A DNA stretch of 35,302 bases. Origin: Flavobacteriaceae bacterium. GTDB taxonomy: Bacteria > Bacteroidota > Bacteroidia > Flavobacteriales > Flavobacteriaceae. Of the stretch, positions 16,782 through 26,068 are shown one piece after another (position 1 is the stretch's first letter; each line of letters begins with the position of its first letter). The translations under genes and the position numbers were made by a program. The notes below the pieces were generated by a model. That model searched no databases, had not been told where the DNA came from, and saw only the letters and a list, made by a program, of their open reading frames with translations. Where the stretch lies: positions 1 to 35,302 of the forward strand of contig JALRBW010000034.1 of the NCBI GenBank assembly GCA_023257625.1, written 5' to 3'.

Positions 16782-19700
16782 ATGAGAATTTTTTACCTAT
16801 CAATGGTGTTGACAGTATTTTTTGTTTCTTCAAATACACTGCAAGCACAAAGAAAAAAGAAAGACGAACCTATTCAAACTAAAGAGGTCGATTTAGGGGC
16901 ATTTACACTTCGTAATGTTGGTCCAGCCTTTTTATCTGGTAGAATTGCTGACATTGCAATACATCCACAAGATGAAAGCAAATGGTATGTTGCCGTAGGG
17001 TCAGGAGGAGTGTGGAAAACAGATAATGCCGGAACCACATGGATTCCATTATTTGATAGTCAGTCTTCGTATTCAACTGGCTGTGTTGCTATAGCACCCT
17101 CAAAACCGGAAATAATTTGGGTTGGTACTGGAGAAAATGTTGGAGGTCGACATGTAGCCTATGGTGATGGAGTATATAAAAGTGAAGACGGAGGCCAAAC
17201 ATGGAAGAATATGGGTTTAAAAAACTCTGAACATATTTCTGAAATAATTGTGCATCCAGATAATCCAAACGTAATTTGGGTTGCTGCACAAGGTCCCCTT
17301 TGGAATAAAGGAGATGAAAGGGGTCTTTTTAAATCAACAGACGGGGGAAACTCATGGAGAAAAGTTTTAGGAAATGATCAATGGACTGGGGTGACAGATA
17401 TAATGATAGATCCACGAAACCCTCAGGTGATTTATGCAGCAACTTGGGATAGACATCGTACAGTTGCTGCTCTTATGGGAGGTGGTCCTGGTTCAGGAAT
17501 TCATCGCTCAATGGATGGAGGAGAAACCTGGACAGAGCTTTCCCAAGGTCTACCTAAATCAAATATGGGTAAAATAGGGATAGCAATTTCACCTCAACAG
17601 CCTGATGTAATTTATGCAGCGATTGAATTAGAACGAACTACTGGTGCTGTTTATAGATCTGAAGATCAAGGTGCCTCATGGAAAAAAATGTCGGATACCG
17701 TTTCTGGAGGAACTGGTCCACATTATTATCAAGAGTTGTATGCTAGTCCGCACAAATTTGATCGAATATATTTAATGAATGTTCGTGTATTAACCTCTGA
17801 GGATGGTGGAAAAACATTTGTTCAATTAAAAGAAAATGACAAACACTCAGATAATCATGCTATCGCATTTAAACAAAGTGATCCTGATTATTTATTGATA
17901 GGTACAGATGCAGGTATTTACGAAAGTTTTGATTTAGCAGAAACATGGCGTTATTTTAAAAATTTACCACTAACTCAATTTTATAAAGTTGCCGTGAATA
18001 ATGCCGAACCTTTTTATCATATGTTTGGGGGAACGCAAGATAATGGTTCTGCTGGAGGACCATCAGCTACTGATGAAAGTGAAGGAATTTCAAACAAACA
18101 TTGGTACAAAACATTATTTGCAGATGGACACCAATCGGCTACAGATCCAATATATAATGATATTATTTATGCAGAAACACAACAGGGAGGTCTATATCGT
18201 GTCGATTTAACTACAGGAGAACAGATTTCAGTTCAACCTCAAGCTAGAGATGGAGAGCCTCATGAGCGATTCAATTGGGATGCCCCTATATTGGTTAGCC
18301 CTCATAATCCCGCTCGTTTATATTTTGCCTCTTATCGAGTTTGGAAATCAGAAAATAGAGGAGACGACTGGTCACCAATTTCTGGAGATTTAACCCGAAA
18401 TGAAGAGCGAATTACTTTACCCATCATGGGACGCCAACAAGGGTGGGACAATGCTTGGGATGTTGGAGCAATGTCAAACTATAACACCATAACATCACTT
18501 GCAGAATCACCTGTTAAAGAAGGCCTGTTGTATGCAGGTACTGATGATGGCTTTATTCAAGTAACCGATAATGGGGGTTCAACATGGACTAAAATACCCG
18601 TAACTCGTTTGGGGGTTCCAGAGAGAAGTTTTATTAATGACATCAAAGCAGATTTATTTGATGCTAATACGGTATATGTGTCTTTAGATAACCACAAAGA
18701 GGGCGATTTTAATCCTTATTTATTTAAAAGTACGGATCGAGGGGCAACTTGGGTTTCGCTAAGTTCAACTCTACCCAAACGCACTTTAGTATGGCGATTA
18801 GTTCAAGATCATATCAAAAAAGAACTATTATTCTTAGCTACTGAATTTGGAGTATATGTATCACTTAATTCAGGTGTTTCTTGGCAAAAACTACCAGGAA
18901 CTCCAACCATATCCTTTCGCGATTTAACAATACAAAAAAGAGAAAATGATTTAGTTGCTGCTTCTTTTGGAAGAGGTTTTTTTGTTTTAGATGATTACAG
19001 TGCACTACGCTCATTTACTTCTGAGTATTTGAATAAAAAGGGAGCATTATTTACTCCTCGTACAGCCAAATGGTATGTTCCTAGAAGTAATGTAGGGAAT
19101 ACTGGAGCCGATTATTATTTTGCTAAAAACCCAGAATATGGAGCTGTTTTCACCTATCATTTATCTGGTGATTTTACCACTCAAAAACAATCTAGAGAAA
19201 AACAAGAACAAGAATTAAATATGGCTGGTAAAAATGTCCCATTTCCAGGCTGGGATGCCTTAGATTCTGAGTTGTTAGAACAACCAGCAAGAGTGGTATT
19301 AAGTATACAAGATGTAGAAGGAAATATTATAAATAAAGTATCAGAAAAGGCATCAAAAGGAAGCCATCGTATAGCGTGGAAATTAGATCATTTTAATCCT
19401 TTCGCCATCTCTTTAGAGGGAAATTCAAGTCGATATGGAGGAGGAGCACTTGTAATACCAGGAAATTACTCAGCTACTTTATATTTAGAACAAGATGGAA
19501 ATGTTGAACTTTTAGACGGCCCTGTTTCTTTTGAAGTAAAACGAATCCGAAAAGGTGTCCTTCAAGGAGCATCGTATTCTGAGTTTTCAGAGTTCCGTAT
19601 TACATTAACTAATTTGTTAAAAAACATTAATGAGATGCAAGATAAATTAACTTTATCAAAGAAAAAACACAAAGCACTTTTGACTGCCATAGAGCGAACT

Positions 19701-20030
19701 TCAATTGAACCTGGTGTTGTTGAAAAACAATTGGAAGAAGTAGAGCATACCCTAGCCCAATTAGAGTATGAACTTTCAGGAAGTCCATCAAGAGGGGCTA
19801 TTGGAGAGCGAAACCCAGCCACACTTCAAACTTATTTGTATAATGCTTTTAATGGAATGGACAATACATATGGACCAACAGGTGTTCACAAACAAAGTTT
19901 GGCTATTGCCCAAAAAATGATAAATGAAATTAAAGGAAGAATCATGTTGTTGAGTGAGGAAACCATTCCAGCTATTGAATCTACATTAAAAGCGGCAGGA
20001 GCTCCATACATTAATGGACAAGGTAGGTAG
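16782..20030 (+). CDS. Exported sortilin/BNR-repeat beta-propeller protein
   Basis: The 1082-residue protein has a Sec signal (MRIFYLSMVLTVFFVSSNTLQAQ). At least ten Asp-box (BNR) repeats are visible, for example KTDNAGTTW, KSEDGGQTW, KSTDGGNSW, RSMDGGETW, RSEDQGASW, TSEDGGKTF, VTDNGGSTW and KSTDRGATW. They form one or two beta-propellers over about residues 40-720, as in VPS10/sortilin-like 'glycosyl hydrolase' proteins. The C-terminal part (from about 740) is different, with a charged coiled-coil stretch near 930-1010 (KNINEMQDKLTLSKKKHKALL). No catalytic glycosidase motif is seen; the common label glycosyl hydrolase is unproven. It is monocistronic and ends at a strong terminator. Confidence 0.85.
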   Translation: MRIFYLSMVLTVFFVSSNTLQAQRKKKDEPIQTKEVDLGAFTLRNVGPAFLSGRIADIAIHPQDESKWYVAVGSGGVWKTDNAGTTWIPLFDSQSSYSTGCVAIAPSKPEIIWVGTGENVGGRHVAYGDGVYKSEDGGQTWKNMGLKNSEHISEIIVHPDNPNVIWVAAQGPLWNKGDERGLFKSTDGGNSWRKVLGNDQWTGVTDIMIDPRNPQVIYAATWDRHRTVAALMGGGPGSGIHRSMDGGETWTELSQGLPKSNMGKIGIAISPQQPDVIYAAIELERTTGAVYRSEDQGASWKKMSDTVSGGTGPHYYQELYASPHKFDRIYLMNVRVLTSEDGGKTFVQLKENDKHSDNHAIAFKQSDPDYLLIGTDAGIYESFDLAETWRYFKNLPLTQFYKVAVNNAEPFYHMFGGTQDNGSAGGPSATDESEGISNKHWYKTLFADGHQSATDPIYNDIIYAETQQGGLYRVDLTTGEQISVQPQARDGEPHERFNWDAPILVSPHNPARLYFASYRVWKSENRGDDWSPISGDLTRNEERITLPIMGRQQGWDNAWDVGAMSNYNTITSLAESPVKEGLLYAGTDDGFIQVTDNGGSTWTKIPVTRLGVPERSFINDIKADLFDANTVYVSLDNHKEGDFNPYLFKSTDRGATWVSLSSTLPKRTLVWRLVQDHIKKELLFLATEFGVYVSLNSGVSWQKLPGTPTISFRDLTIQKRENDLVAASFGRGFFVLDDYSALRSFTSEYLNKKGALFTPRTAKWYVPRSNVGNTGADYYFAKNPEYGAVFTYHLSGDFTTQKQSREKQEQELNMAGKNVPFPGWDALDSELLEQPARVVLSIQDVEGNIINKVSEKASKGSHRIAWKLDHFNPFAISLEGNSSRYGGGALVIPGNYSATLYLEQDGNVELLDGPVSFEVKRIRKGVLQGASYSEFSEFRITLTNLLKNINEMQDKLTLSKKKHKALLTAIERTSIEPGVVEKQLEEVEHTLAQLEYELSGSPSRGAIGERNPATLQTYLYNAFNGMDNTYGPTGVHKQSLAIAQKMINEIKGRIMLLSEETIPAIESTLKAAGAPYINGQGR

Positions 20031-20053
20031 TTATAATCCCTCACCTATCATTT

Positions 20054-20085
20054 AAAAAAGCTGCTTAAATGAAGCAGCTTTTTTT
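20054..20085. terminator. Bidirectional rho-independent terminator
   Basis: AAAAAAGCTGCTT (20054-20066) and GAAGCAGCTTTTTTT (20071-20085) form a stem of GC-containing pairs with a 4-5 base loop. A-rich and T-rich flanks make it work in both directions. It lies between the convergent propeller protein gene and the mechanosensitive channel gene. Confidence 0.9.
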
Positions 20086-20091
20086 ATATAA

Positions 20092-21345
20092 TTAATTTAC
20101 CTGAGGTAAAATGGGTGAAAGTTCAAAACATTCTAACTTAAAATAGGGTGTTGCTGATAATAAATGATCAAATAAATCTGCAGAAATGTGCTCATAGTTT
20201 TTCCATTCTTTATCTCTACTAAAAACATAAACTTCTAAGGGGATCCCTTGAGCGGTAGGAGCTAATTGTCTGCACATTACAGTCATTTCAGTATTTACCA
20301 TAGGATGTTCCATTAAATAAGCTTCAGTATAATGTCGGAAAAGGCCTAAATTGGTAAAATTTCTTCCATTGATTAAAAGTGTTTTATTAACTTTCTTTTC
20401 ATGGTTTGAAGCTTCAATTTCAGCTTTTCGTTGGGCAATAAATGGCGCAACACGTTCAATTTTTTCCAATTCGCTAATTTCTTCTGGAGATAAAAACCGA
20501 ATACTGCTGATTTTAATTAAAATTGAACGTTTGATACGTCTTCCTGCTGATTCACTCATTCCCCTCCAGTTGATAAACGGATCAGAAATCAATTTATAAG
20601 TAGGGATAGAGGTTATAGTTTTATCAAAGTTTTGAACTTGAACCGTAGAGAGACTGATGGAAATGACATCACCATCAGCATGATTATTAGGCATACTTAT
20701 CCAATCTCCAATTCGTACGGTATCATTTACGGTTATTTGTACACTAGCTACAAAGCCTAGTATGGTATCTTTAAATACAAAAAGTAATACAGCTGAAAGA
20801 GCTCCAAGAGCTGTTAAAAATGTTCCGATTTCCCGACCTGTTAGTACCGATAGTATAAGGATTCCACCAACAAACCAAAGAAAAATCATTATAACTTGTA
20901 TGTAACTATCTAAAGGTTTATCTTTTAGTGCGGGTACTGTTTTAAGATAATGACTGATGCTTTTTAATACAGCTCTAATTATGGCAATTATCACAACAAT
21001 CGTTAATGCTTCAAAAATATTTTCAGCAAGAGATGCAAGCGTTTCACTAAAGTCAATAATTATAGGTGGTATAAGCTCATAAAACAAATAGATAACAGGT
21101 AAATAAGAAAGCATTTTGGGAACACGATACTTTAAAAGTAAGTCATCAAAGGTATTTTTGGTTTTTAATGAAACACGATGAAATAGACCAATGATAATAC
21201 GGCGAGAAATCCAAAAAACGATAGTTCCAAAAATGAGCGTAAAAAGTAAAAGTAGAAGTACTGTAGCGTATTCAACCCAAGGGGAGGAAATTCCCTTTTC
21301 GATTAAAAAATCGCCAAGCCTACTTTTGATGTCTAGTGCATTCAT
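20092..21345 (-). CDS. MscS-family mechanosensitive channel, YbdG-like
   Basis: This 417-residue protein has about five membrane helices: near residues 22-48, 75-100, 108-126, 146-166 and 173-200. The last (LTALGALSAVLLFVFKDTIL) has the small-residue face of the pore helix of MscS. It is followed by the beta domain VNDTVRIGDWISMP and NWRGMSESAGRRIKRSI, a signature I associate with the YbdG subgroup. It would open under membrane tension and release solutes on osmotic downshift. It is the last gene of a minus-strand run, 49 bases after the decarboxylase gene, and ends at a bidirectional terminator. Confidence 0.88.
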   Translation of the reverse strand: MNALDIKSRLGDFLIEKGISSPWVEYATVLLLLLFTLIFGTIVFWISRRIIIGLFHRVSLKTKNTFDDLLLKYRVPKMLSYLPVIYLFYELIPPIIIDFSETLASLAENIFEALTIVVIIAIIRAVLKSISHYLKTVPALKDKPLDSYIQVIMIFLWFVGGILILSVLTGREIGTFLTALGALSAVLLFVFKDTILGFVASVQITVNDTVRIGDWISMPNNHADGDVISISLSTVQVQNFDKTITSIPTYKLISDPFINWRGMSESAGRRIKRSILIKISSIRFLSPEEISELEKIERVAPFIAQRKAEIEASNHEKKVNKTLLINGRNFTNLGLFRHYTEAYLMEHPMVNTEMTVMCRQLAPTAQGIPLEVYVFSRDKEWKNYEHISADLFDHLLSATPYFKLECFELSPILPQVN

Positions 21346-21394
21346 ACTTTTTTAATTACAAAATTAGTTTTTTAATTTGCTTTAAGGCAACCTC

Positions 21395-22849
21395 TTAGCT
21401 AATGACTTTTTCAGCTCGTACTTCTATTGCCTTTATAAGTGACTTAAAATCAGATAGTTGGGTTAAAGGATTCAATAAGACAACCCGTAAATACCTTTTC
21501 CCCTTTATTTCACATGAGGTGATATAAAATGGGCTTGAATTGATGATTTCATATCGCAGTGCTAACTGTTCTTGATTGGTTAAAATATCAGGTTTATATT
21601 GAAAACACAATATATTTGAAGCAGGAGGGTAGGGGCAATAAAAATCAGGATGATTTTGCATTAAGGTGTACAACTCTTTAGCCTGAGTAAAACTATGAGC
21701 AATAAAATCACGAATGGCTTGCTCTCCTTCTAGGGCAAAACTCCAATACAACTTAGTTCCTAAAGCTGATTTTGTACATTCAATCGTAAAGGGCATACTG
21801 TCAATACCTACAACTTGACTATCGTGAAATACATAACTTCCTTTTTGATGAAAACAATTCCATTGGTGGTGTTGATTTCGAAATAAAACCGCAGTGCAAA
21901 GTGCAGGCACTCTGAGCATCTTATGGGCATCCCAAATTAATGAATCGGCTCTTTCAATACCTTTTACTTTATGGCGTTCTGACGGAACTAAAATGGCAGA
22001 GGCACCATGGGCTCCATCTACATGAAACCATAAGTGGTGTTTTTCGCAAAAATCAGCTAGCTCATCTAACGGATCAAATAAACCTGTTGCTGTTGCACAA
22101 GCGTTTCCTATTACCGCCATGACGCGTTTTCCTTCATTTTGTATTTTTTTATACACTAATTCTAAAGCTTGTGTATCTATAATTTCATTTTCATCTACAG
22201 CGACAGGGACATATGAATTTTTACCCATACCCATTATGGAAAGTGCCCTCAATATAGAATAGTGAGCATTATCAGGACCCATCACAACGATATCTTTAGG
22301 GGAGCCTTCATTCCATGCTTCAGGGGCAATTTCAGCCCTTGCTGCAGAAAGGGCAGTTAGATTTGCAATAGAACCTCCATGCGTGAGAAAACCACTTCCA
22401 TTCGCAGGATATCTCTTAAAATCGTTATAGTCTGTACCTTTAAACCAACCAAACTGATCTAGCATCCAATGAATCATATATCCTTCTAATGCCGCTCCTG
22501 CTGGCCCCATCTCATATAGCGAGCTTGGGTTATTTATAGTACCATGTATCCAGTCAGGTATTCCAGAAAGAGATTGCGGAACTGCCACTTGGTGGCCCAT
22601 GTATCCCGGATGATGTAAATGGTTAGTATGAATTAAATAGGTTTTTAAAAAATTTGATAAGGCTTCAACTGAACCAAATCCATTTTCAAAAAAAGATTTT
22701 GTTTTAAGAGCTTCATTTATGAATTCTGGGGGGTATTGATTTAAAACATTTGATTCTCTTTTTATACTTGATTCTAAGTAATCAACAAGCAGTTTACTTA
22801 CAGCTTCTTGTGTTTTTTGAAGTGGTAAGGAAGAAGTTTTAATTGCCAT
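21395..22849 (-). CDS. PLP-dependent group II decarboxylase
   Basis: This 484-residue fold-type I enzyme has the substrate/cofactor segment LTHGGSIANLTALSAAR (156-171), the PLP-aspartate motif HVDGAHGAS (276-284) and the Schiff-base lysine in DAHKML (Lys310). It belongs to the aromatic-L-amino-acid/glutamate/diaminobutyrate decarboxylase group, which removes the alpha-carboxyl group of an amino acid to give an amine. The specific amino acid cannot be deduced. It starts 22 bases after the DUF983 gene and precedes the mechanosensitive channel, so these three may form one transcript. Cytosolic. Confidence 0.87.
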   Translation of the reverse strand: MAIKTSSLPLQKTQEAVSKLLVDYLESSIKRESNVLNQYPPEFINEALKTKSFFENGFGSVEALSNFLKTYLIHTNHLHHPGYMGHQVAVPQSLSGIPDWIHGTINNPSSLYEMGPAGAALEGYMIHWMLDQFGWFKGTDYNDFKRYPANGSGFLTHGGSIANLTALSAARAEIAPEAWNEGSPKDIVVMGPDNAHYSILRALSIMGMGKNSYVPVAVDENEIIDTQALELVYKKIQNEGKRVMAVIGNACATATGLFDPLDELADFCEKHHLWFHVDGAHGASAILVPSERHKVKGIERADSLIWDAHKMLRVPALCTAVLFRNQHHQWNCFHQKGSYVFHDSQVVGIDSMPFTIECTKSALGTKLYWSFALEGEQAIRDFIAHSFTQAKELYTLMQNHPDFYCPYPPASNILCFQYKPDILTNQEQLALRYEIINSSPFYITSCEIKGKRYLRVVLLNPLTQLSDFKSLIKAIEVRAEKVIS

Positions 22850-22871
22850 AGATCAATATCTAGAATGGATT

Positions 22872-23282
22872 TTAATTTTTAGTTTGATTTTTAAAAGGAT
22901 CAGAATTATATGAAAAGAAAAAGTTAGCCCAAATTACTTTGGACAACGCATTAATGTAAGGCATTAATAATATTAATATTCCTGTAATAGTAAAAAAGGG
23001 AGTTAATGCATTTTTTGTTATACCCATAATGTAGAGTAATACAAATACAATTAAACTGATACCCACACCTAAACCATAAGAAATATACATAGATCCGTAA
23101 AAAAAGCTAGGTTCAATTTTAAATTGTAAACTACAATAAGAACAAGAATTGTTTACTTTATTAAAATATTTTAATTGATATGGGTGACTTTTCAAAAGTT
23201 TTCCTTTTCTGCATCTAGGGCATTTTAAAAATAAAATTGAAATAAGTTTTTTAATGGCTTTAATTTTAACAAAAATAACCAT
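22872..23282 (-). CDS. DUF983 membrane protein with zinc ribbon
   Basis: This 136-residue protein has an N-terminal four-cysteine zinc ribbon (CPRC at residues 21-24, CSYC at 47-50), then IEPSFFYGSMYISYG, the diagnostic DUF983 segment. Two membrane helices follow at about 70-92 and 97-118. Function is unknown. It lies 52 bases downstream of the last gene of the uronate cluster and probably starts a separate transcript with the PLP decarboxylase, since a promoter-like sequence precedes it. Confidence 0.85.
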   Translation of the reverse strand: MVIFVKIKAIKKLISILFLKCPRCRKGKLLKSHPYQLKYFNKVNNSCSYCSLQFKIEPSFFYGSMYISYGLGVGISLIVFVLLYIMGITKNALTPFFTITGILILLMPYINALSKVIWANFFFSYNSDPFKNQTKN

Positions 23283-23307
23283 TTAATATTTTATTAAAAG
23301 CGCAAAA

Positions 23308-23338
23308 ATTAATACAATTTGAAAAGTAATTTTGTCAA
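23308..23338 (-). promoter_or_regulatory. Candidate promoter of the DUF983-decarboxylase unit
   Basis: On the minus strand, TTGACA (23338-23333) overlaps the stop codon of the preceding gene. After about 21 bases comes TAATTTTTG, one base longer than the TAnnTTTG consensus. It could separate this unit from the uronate operon. Confidence 0.35.
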
Positions 23339-24681
23339 TTATTAGCCATTGTTAAAGCCCTAGTAGTCAAATAATATTTAGTAATCATATTATCTCTTTC
23401 CCATTGAGGAATTGATTGATTTTGATAATAGGAAATAAAATTTTTAGTAACTGCAGCAAAATGAGCTTCGTGCCCTTCTCTTAGAGCATCGGGTATGTCA
23501 ACACGCCATCCTTTTGGAGTAGTTTTGAGTTCAATACCTGGATAACTTATTTTTAAGTTTTTAATTGCCTGATAAAGAATTGATTCATCTACATCTTTTA
23601 GAGGATGAATATATAATGTAGGATTATAATTATGTTCTTCATCTTGTACAATTACCAAATTTGAATTTGTACCCCTCATTATAGAATAATGGGTATCACT
23701 TCCACCATTAGGAGCTTCATAATTCCATAGAACAGAAACTTTAGCATGGTGTCCTTTTACAGTAAAGTTGATGGCGCCATTAGCAAATATTGATAAGGTA
23801 TCATTTGCTAAAGATGACTTAAGATATTCAGGAATCTCAGCTCCACCAGTAACAGTTTTAAATTTAGAGGAACTAAGTAATGTGGGCCAACGTTCAGCTT
23901 TTAATAATTCGACATCAGATTTATAAATTGAAGTATTAGGAAAGCATTCCCAAAAAGTTAAGTCTACTAAATGCACACTTACATCCGCTATCCCTTCACC
24001 TTGTTGTTTGGTATCAAAAAACCATGTGGGCCGAATTAAAGGAGCTCCAGATACCTTTTTATAGAAATGATGTACAGACTCTTTAGTAATTGCAGGTTGA
24101 TCTAGAGAACCTACAATAAGTTCTCCAAAGACATTAGGAATTTGAGAAAGTTCCTTTTGCAAAACAGTAGTGATTTCAAAACGCTCCGTCATGATATCAT
24201 ACAATAATAATTGCTTTTCCTCAGCAAGTTTAAATGCTTTTTCAAGTGTAGCAAAATTATCAGCATTAATTGCCATCGGTTTATCAGCATAAACATGATA
24301 ACCCTCTTCTATGGCAGATAATATATAGTCTGTTTTTTTTTGGTTGTTTCCCGATAAAATAACCACATTCCCTTTCCCTTCTTTTTTCCATTGATTTAAA
24401 TAATCATCTCCTTTAAAAACATTTGTATTCCATCTTGTAGGGTTAATGTCACGATAATTATATTGTTCAATTCTATTCAAATGGAATTCTATATCGGAAG
24501 TATCCGGGCCGTAAACACTAACATTAGCATCTATTTCAGGATACATTGATTTTTGAATTAAAGCGGCATGAAAATGACCGGGATCTAGGGTGATTAATTT
24601 GATTTTGGAATCCAATTCTACATCGGGTGTACATCCTAATTTCAATAATAGAATACCGATAAAAAAGAAAACTTTATGCAT
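23335..24681 (-). CDS. Gfo/Idh/MocA-like lipoprotein with degenerate nucleotide motif
   Basis: The 448-residue protein begins with a lipoprotein signal (MHKVFFFIGILLLKLGC; lipidated Cys17). The fold is Gfo/Idh/MocA: VVILSGNNQKKTDYILSAIE, then YHVYADKPMAI, where DKP replaces the usual EKP, then the oxidoreductase C-terminal region with GEGIADVSVHLVDLTFW. The first Rossmann loop reads LITLDPGHFHAAL, with no GxGxxG. It is the last gene of the operon, 1 base after the Tat-exported homologue. Known relatives are called 'putative oxidoreductase'; no substrate is known. A role on a sugar or uronate outside the cytoplasm is inferred from context. Confidence 0.75.
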   Translation of the reverse strand: MHKVFFFIGILLLKLGCTPDVELDSKIKLITLDPGHFHAALIQKSMYPEIDANVSVYGPDTSDIEFHLNRIEQYNYRDINPTRWNTNVFKGDDYLNQWKKEGKGNVVILSGNNQKKTDYILSAIEEGYHVYADKPMAINADNFATLEKAFKLAEEKQLLLYDIMTERFEITTVLQKELSQIPNVFGELIVGSLDQPAITKESVHHFYKKVSGAPLIRPTWFFDTKQQGEGIADVSVHLVDLTFWECFPNTSIYKSDVELLKAERWPTLLSSSKFKTVTGGAEIPEYLKSSLANDTLSIFANGAINFTVKGHHAKVSVLWNYEAPNGGSDTHYSIMRGTNSNLVIVQDEEHNYNPTLYIHPLKDVDESILYQAIKNLKISYPGIELKTTPKGWRVDIPDALREGHEAHFAAVTKNFISYYQNQSIPQWERDNMITKYYLTTRALTMANN

Positions 24682-24682
24682 T

Positions 24683-26065
24683 TTAATACTTAATGTTTAA
24701 AGTACCATAAGGAGCACGTTGTGAACGACTCAAATAGGCATTGGCTTCTGTGTCATTTTTAAAACGTTCACTAATGGGATCCCATTCTAATTTTCTAGGA
24801 AGTTTCATTGCAATATGGCTTATTAAACATACAGAACATGCTCGATGTCCAATTTCTACGGGCGATATGGGTTCCTTTCCTGTTTGAATACATTCTAGCC
24901 AATTCCTGTGATGTTCTTTACTTTCATAGAGGTGAATTTCATTTTCTCCTATTACCGAACTTAAAATGGCAGGGTTACTTGCATCAAGTGATTTTACTCC
25001 ATTATTTTCAGGGATTGGGTCAGAAGTAGTAGCTCTATAGGCCCCACGTGTTACAAAAATCCATCCTTCATCCCCTTCGTAGCGAATACCATTAGGGAAT
25101 CCTCCACTAGTAAGCATCGTTATGCCATTTTTGTATTCTGCTTTTACCATAAAGTCTCCGTGTACATTCCAACTGCCACTTTTTGGAAATTCTGCAATAG
25201 CTTCAATACTTATGGGGCCTGTATATTCTGTGTCCATACCCCAAGCCGCTGAATCAAAATGATGTTGCCCCCAACCGGTTATCATTCCAGCGCCGAATTG
25301 TTCAACACGAAGCCAGCCGGGACGATCGTATCCTTCTTTAGGATGCACGAGCATTTCAGAATATTCCATTTCAGGTGTTGATCCTAGCCAAGCATCAAAA
25401 TTTAAATGATCGGGTATAAGTTCCTTAACAGCAATAGGCCCACCTGGGTCGCCAGGCAAACCAATTTTTACGGTATGTAATTTTCCAATTCTTCCATTTC
25501 GAACTAGTTCAGCAGCATCTTTAAATTGTTTTGATGAACGCTGTTGTGTTCCAACTTGGAAAATTACTTTTTGTTGTTTTACAATATCACTTAACAAACG
25601 ACCCTCTTCAATGGTTAAAGAGGTAGGTTTTTGTAAGTAAATATGTTTGTTAGCTAATGCAGCTTCAATTGCTGGTTGAGCATGCCAATGGTCAGGTGTA
25701 CTAATGATAACAGCATCAATATCTTTTCTAGAAAGCATTTCATGATAATCTTCATACATGTGAGTATCTACCTTCTGTCCTTTTTCCTTATAATAATCAT
25801 CTACTAAAATTTTGGCTTCGCTTAGCCTTTTTCGATCTAAATCACAAACGGCAATCATTTGAGCTAGATCGTGTTGCATAGTACCGGGCATATCATGTAC
25901 TCTGGCGATTCGCCCACAACCAATTTGGCCCACCTGTATTTTATTACTTGGTGCATTTTTTCCAAATACACTAGAAGGTACAATGGAAGGGAAGGCTACA
26001 GCTGCTGCGGTTGAAACAACTGTTTTTTCTACAAATTTTCTTCTACTTAAAATTACTTTTTTCAT
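24683..26065 (-). CDS. Tat-exported Gfo/Idh/MocA oxidoreductase
   Basis: The 460-residue protein has a twin-arginine signal (SRRKFVEK at residues 7-14, then an alanine-rich hydrophobic stretch). A complete Rossmann motif follows (VGQIGCGRIARVHD). IYLQKPTSL occupies the place of the EKP motif, and the C-terminal dimer domain includes GMITGWGQHHFDSAAWGMD. Tat export lets the protein fold around NAD(P) before secretion, as in Zymomonas glucose-fructose oxidoreductase. It should oxidise, reduce or epimerise a sugar in the periplasm with a bound cofactor. It begins 3 bases after the DUF6807 gene. Confidence 0.85.
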   Translation of the reverse strand: MKKVILSRRKFVEKTVVSTAAAVAFPSIVPSSVFGKNAPSNKIQVGQIGCGRIARVHDMPGTMQHDLAQMIAVCDLDRKRLSEAKILVDDYYKEKGQKVDTHMYEDYHEMLSRKDIDAVIISTPDHWHAQPAIEAALANKHIYLQKPTSLTIEEGRLLSDIVKQQKVIFQVGTQQRSSKQFKDAAELVRNGRIGKLHTVKIGLPGDPGGPIAVKELIPDHLNFDAWLGSTPEMEYSEMLVHPKEGYDRPGWLRVEQFGAGMITGWGQHHFDSAAWGMDTEYTGPISIEAIAEFPKSGSWNVHGDFMVKAEYKNGITMLTSGGFPNGIRYEGDEGWIFVTRGAYRATTSDPIPENNGVKSLDASNPAILSSVIGENEIHLYESKEHHRNWLECIQTGKEPISPVEIGHRACSVCLISHIAMKLPRKLEWDPISERFKNDTEANAYLSRSQRAPYGTLNIKY

Positions 26066-26068
26066 TTT

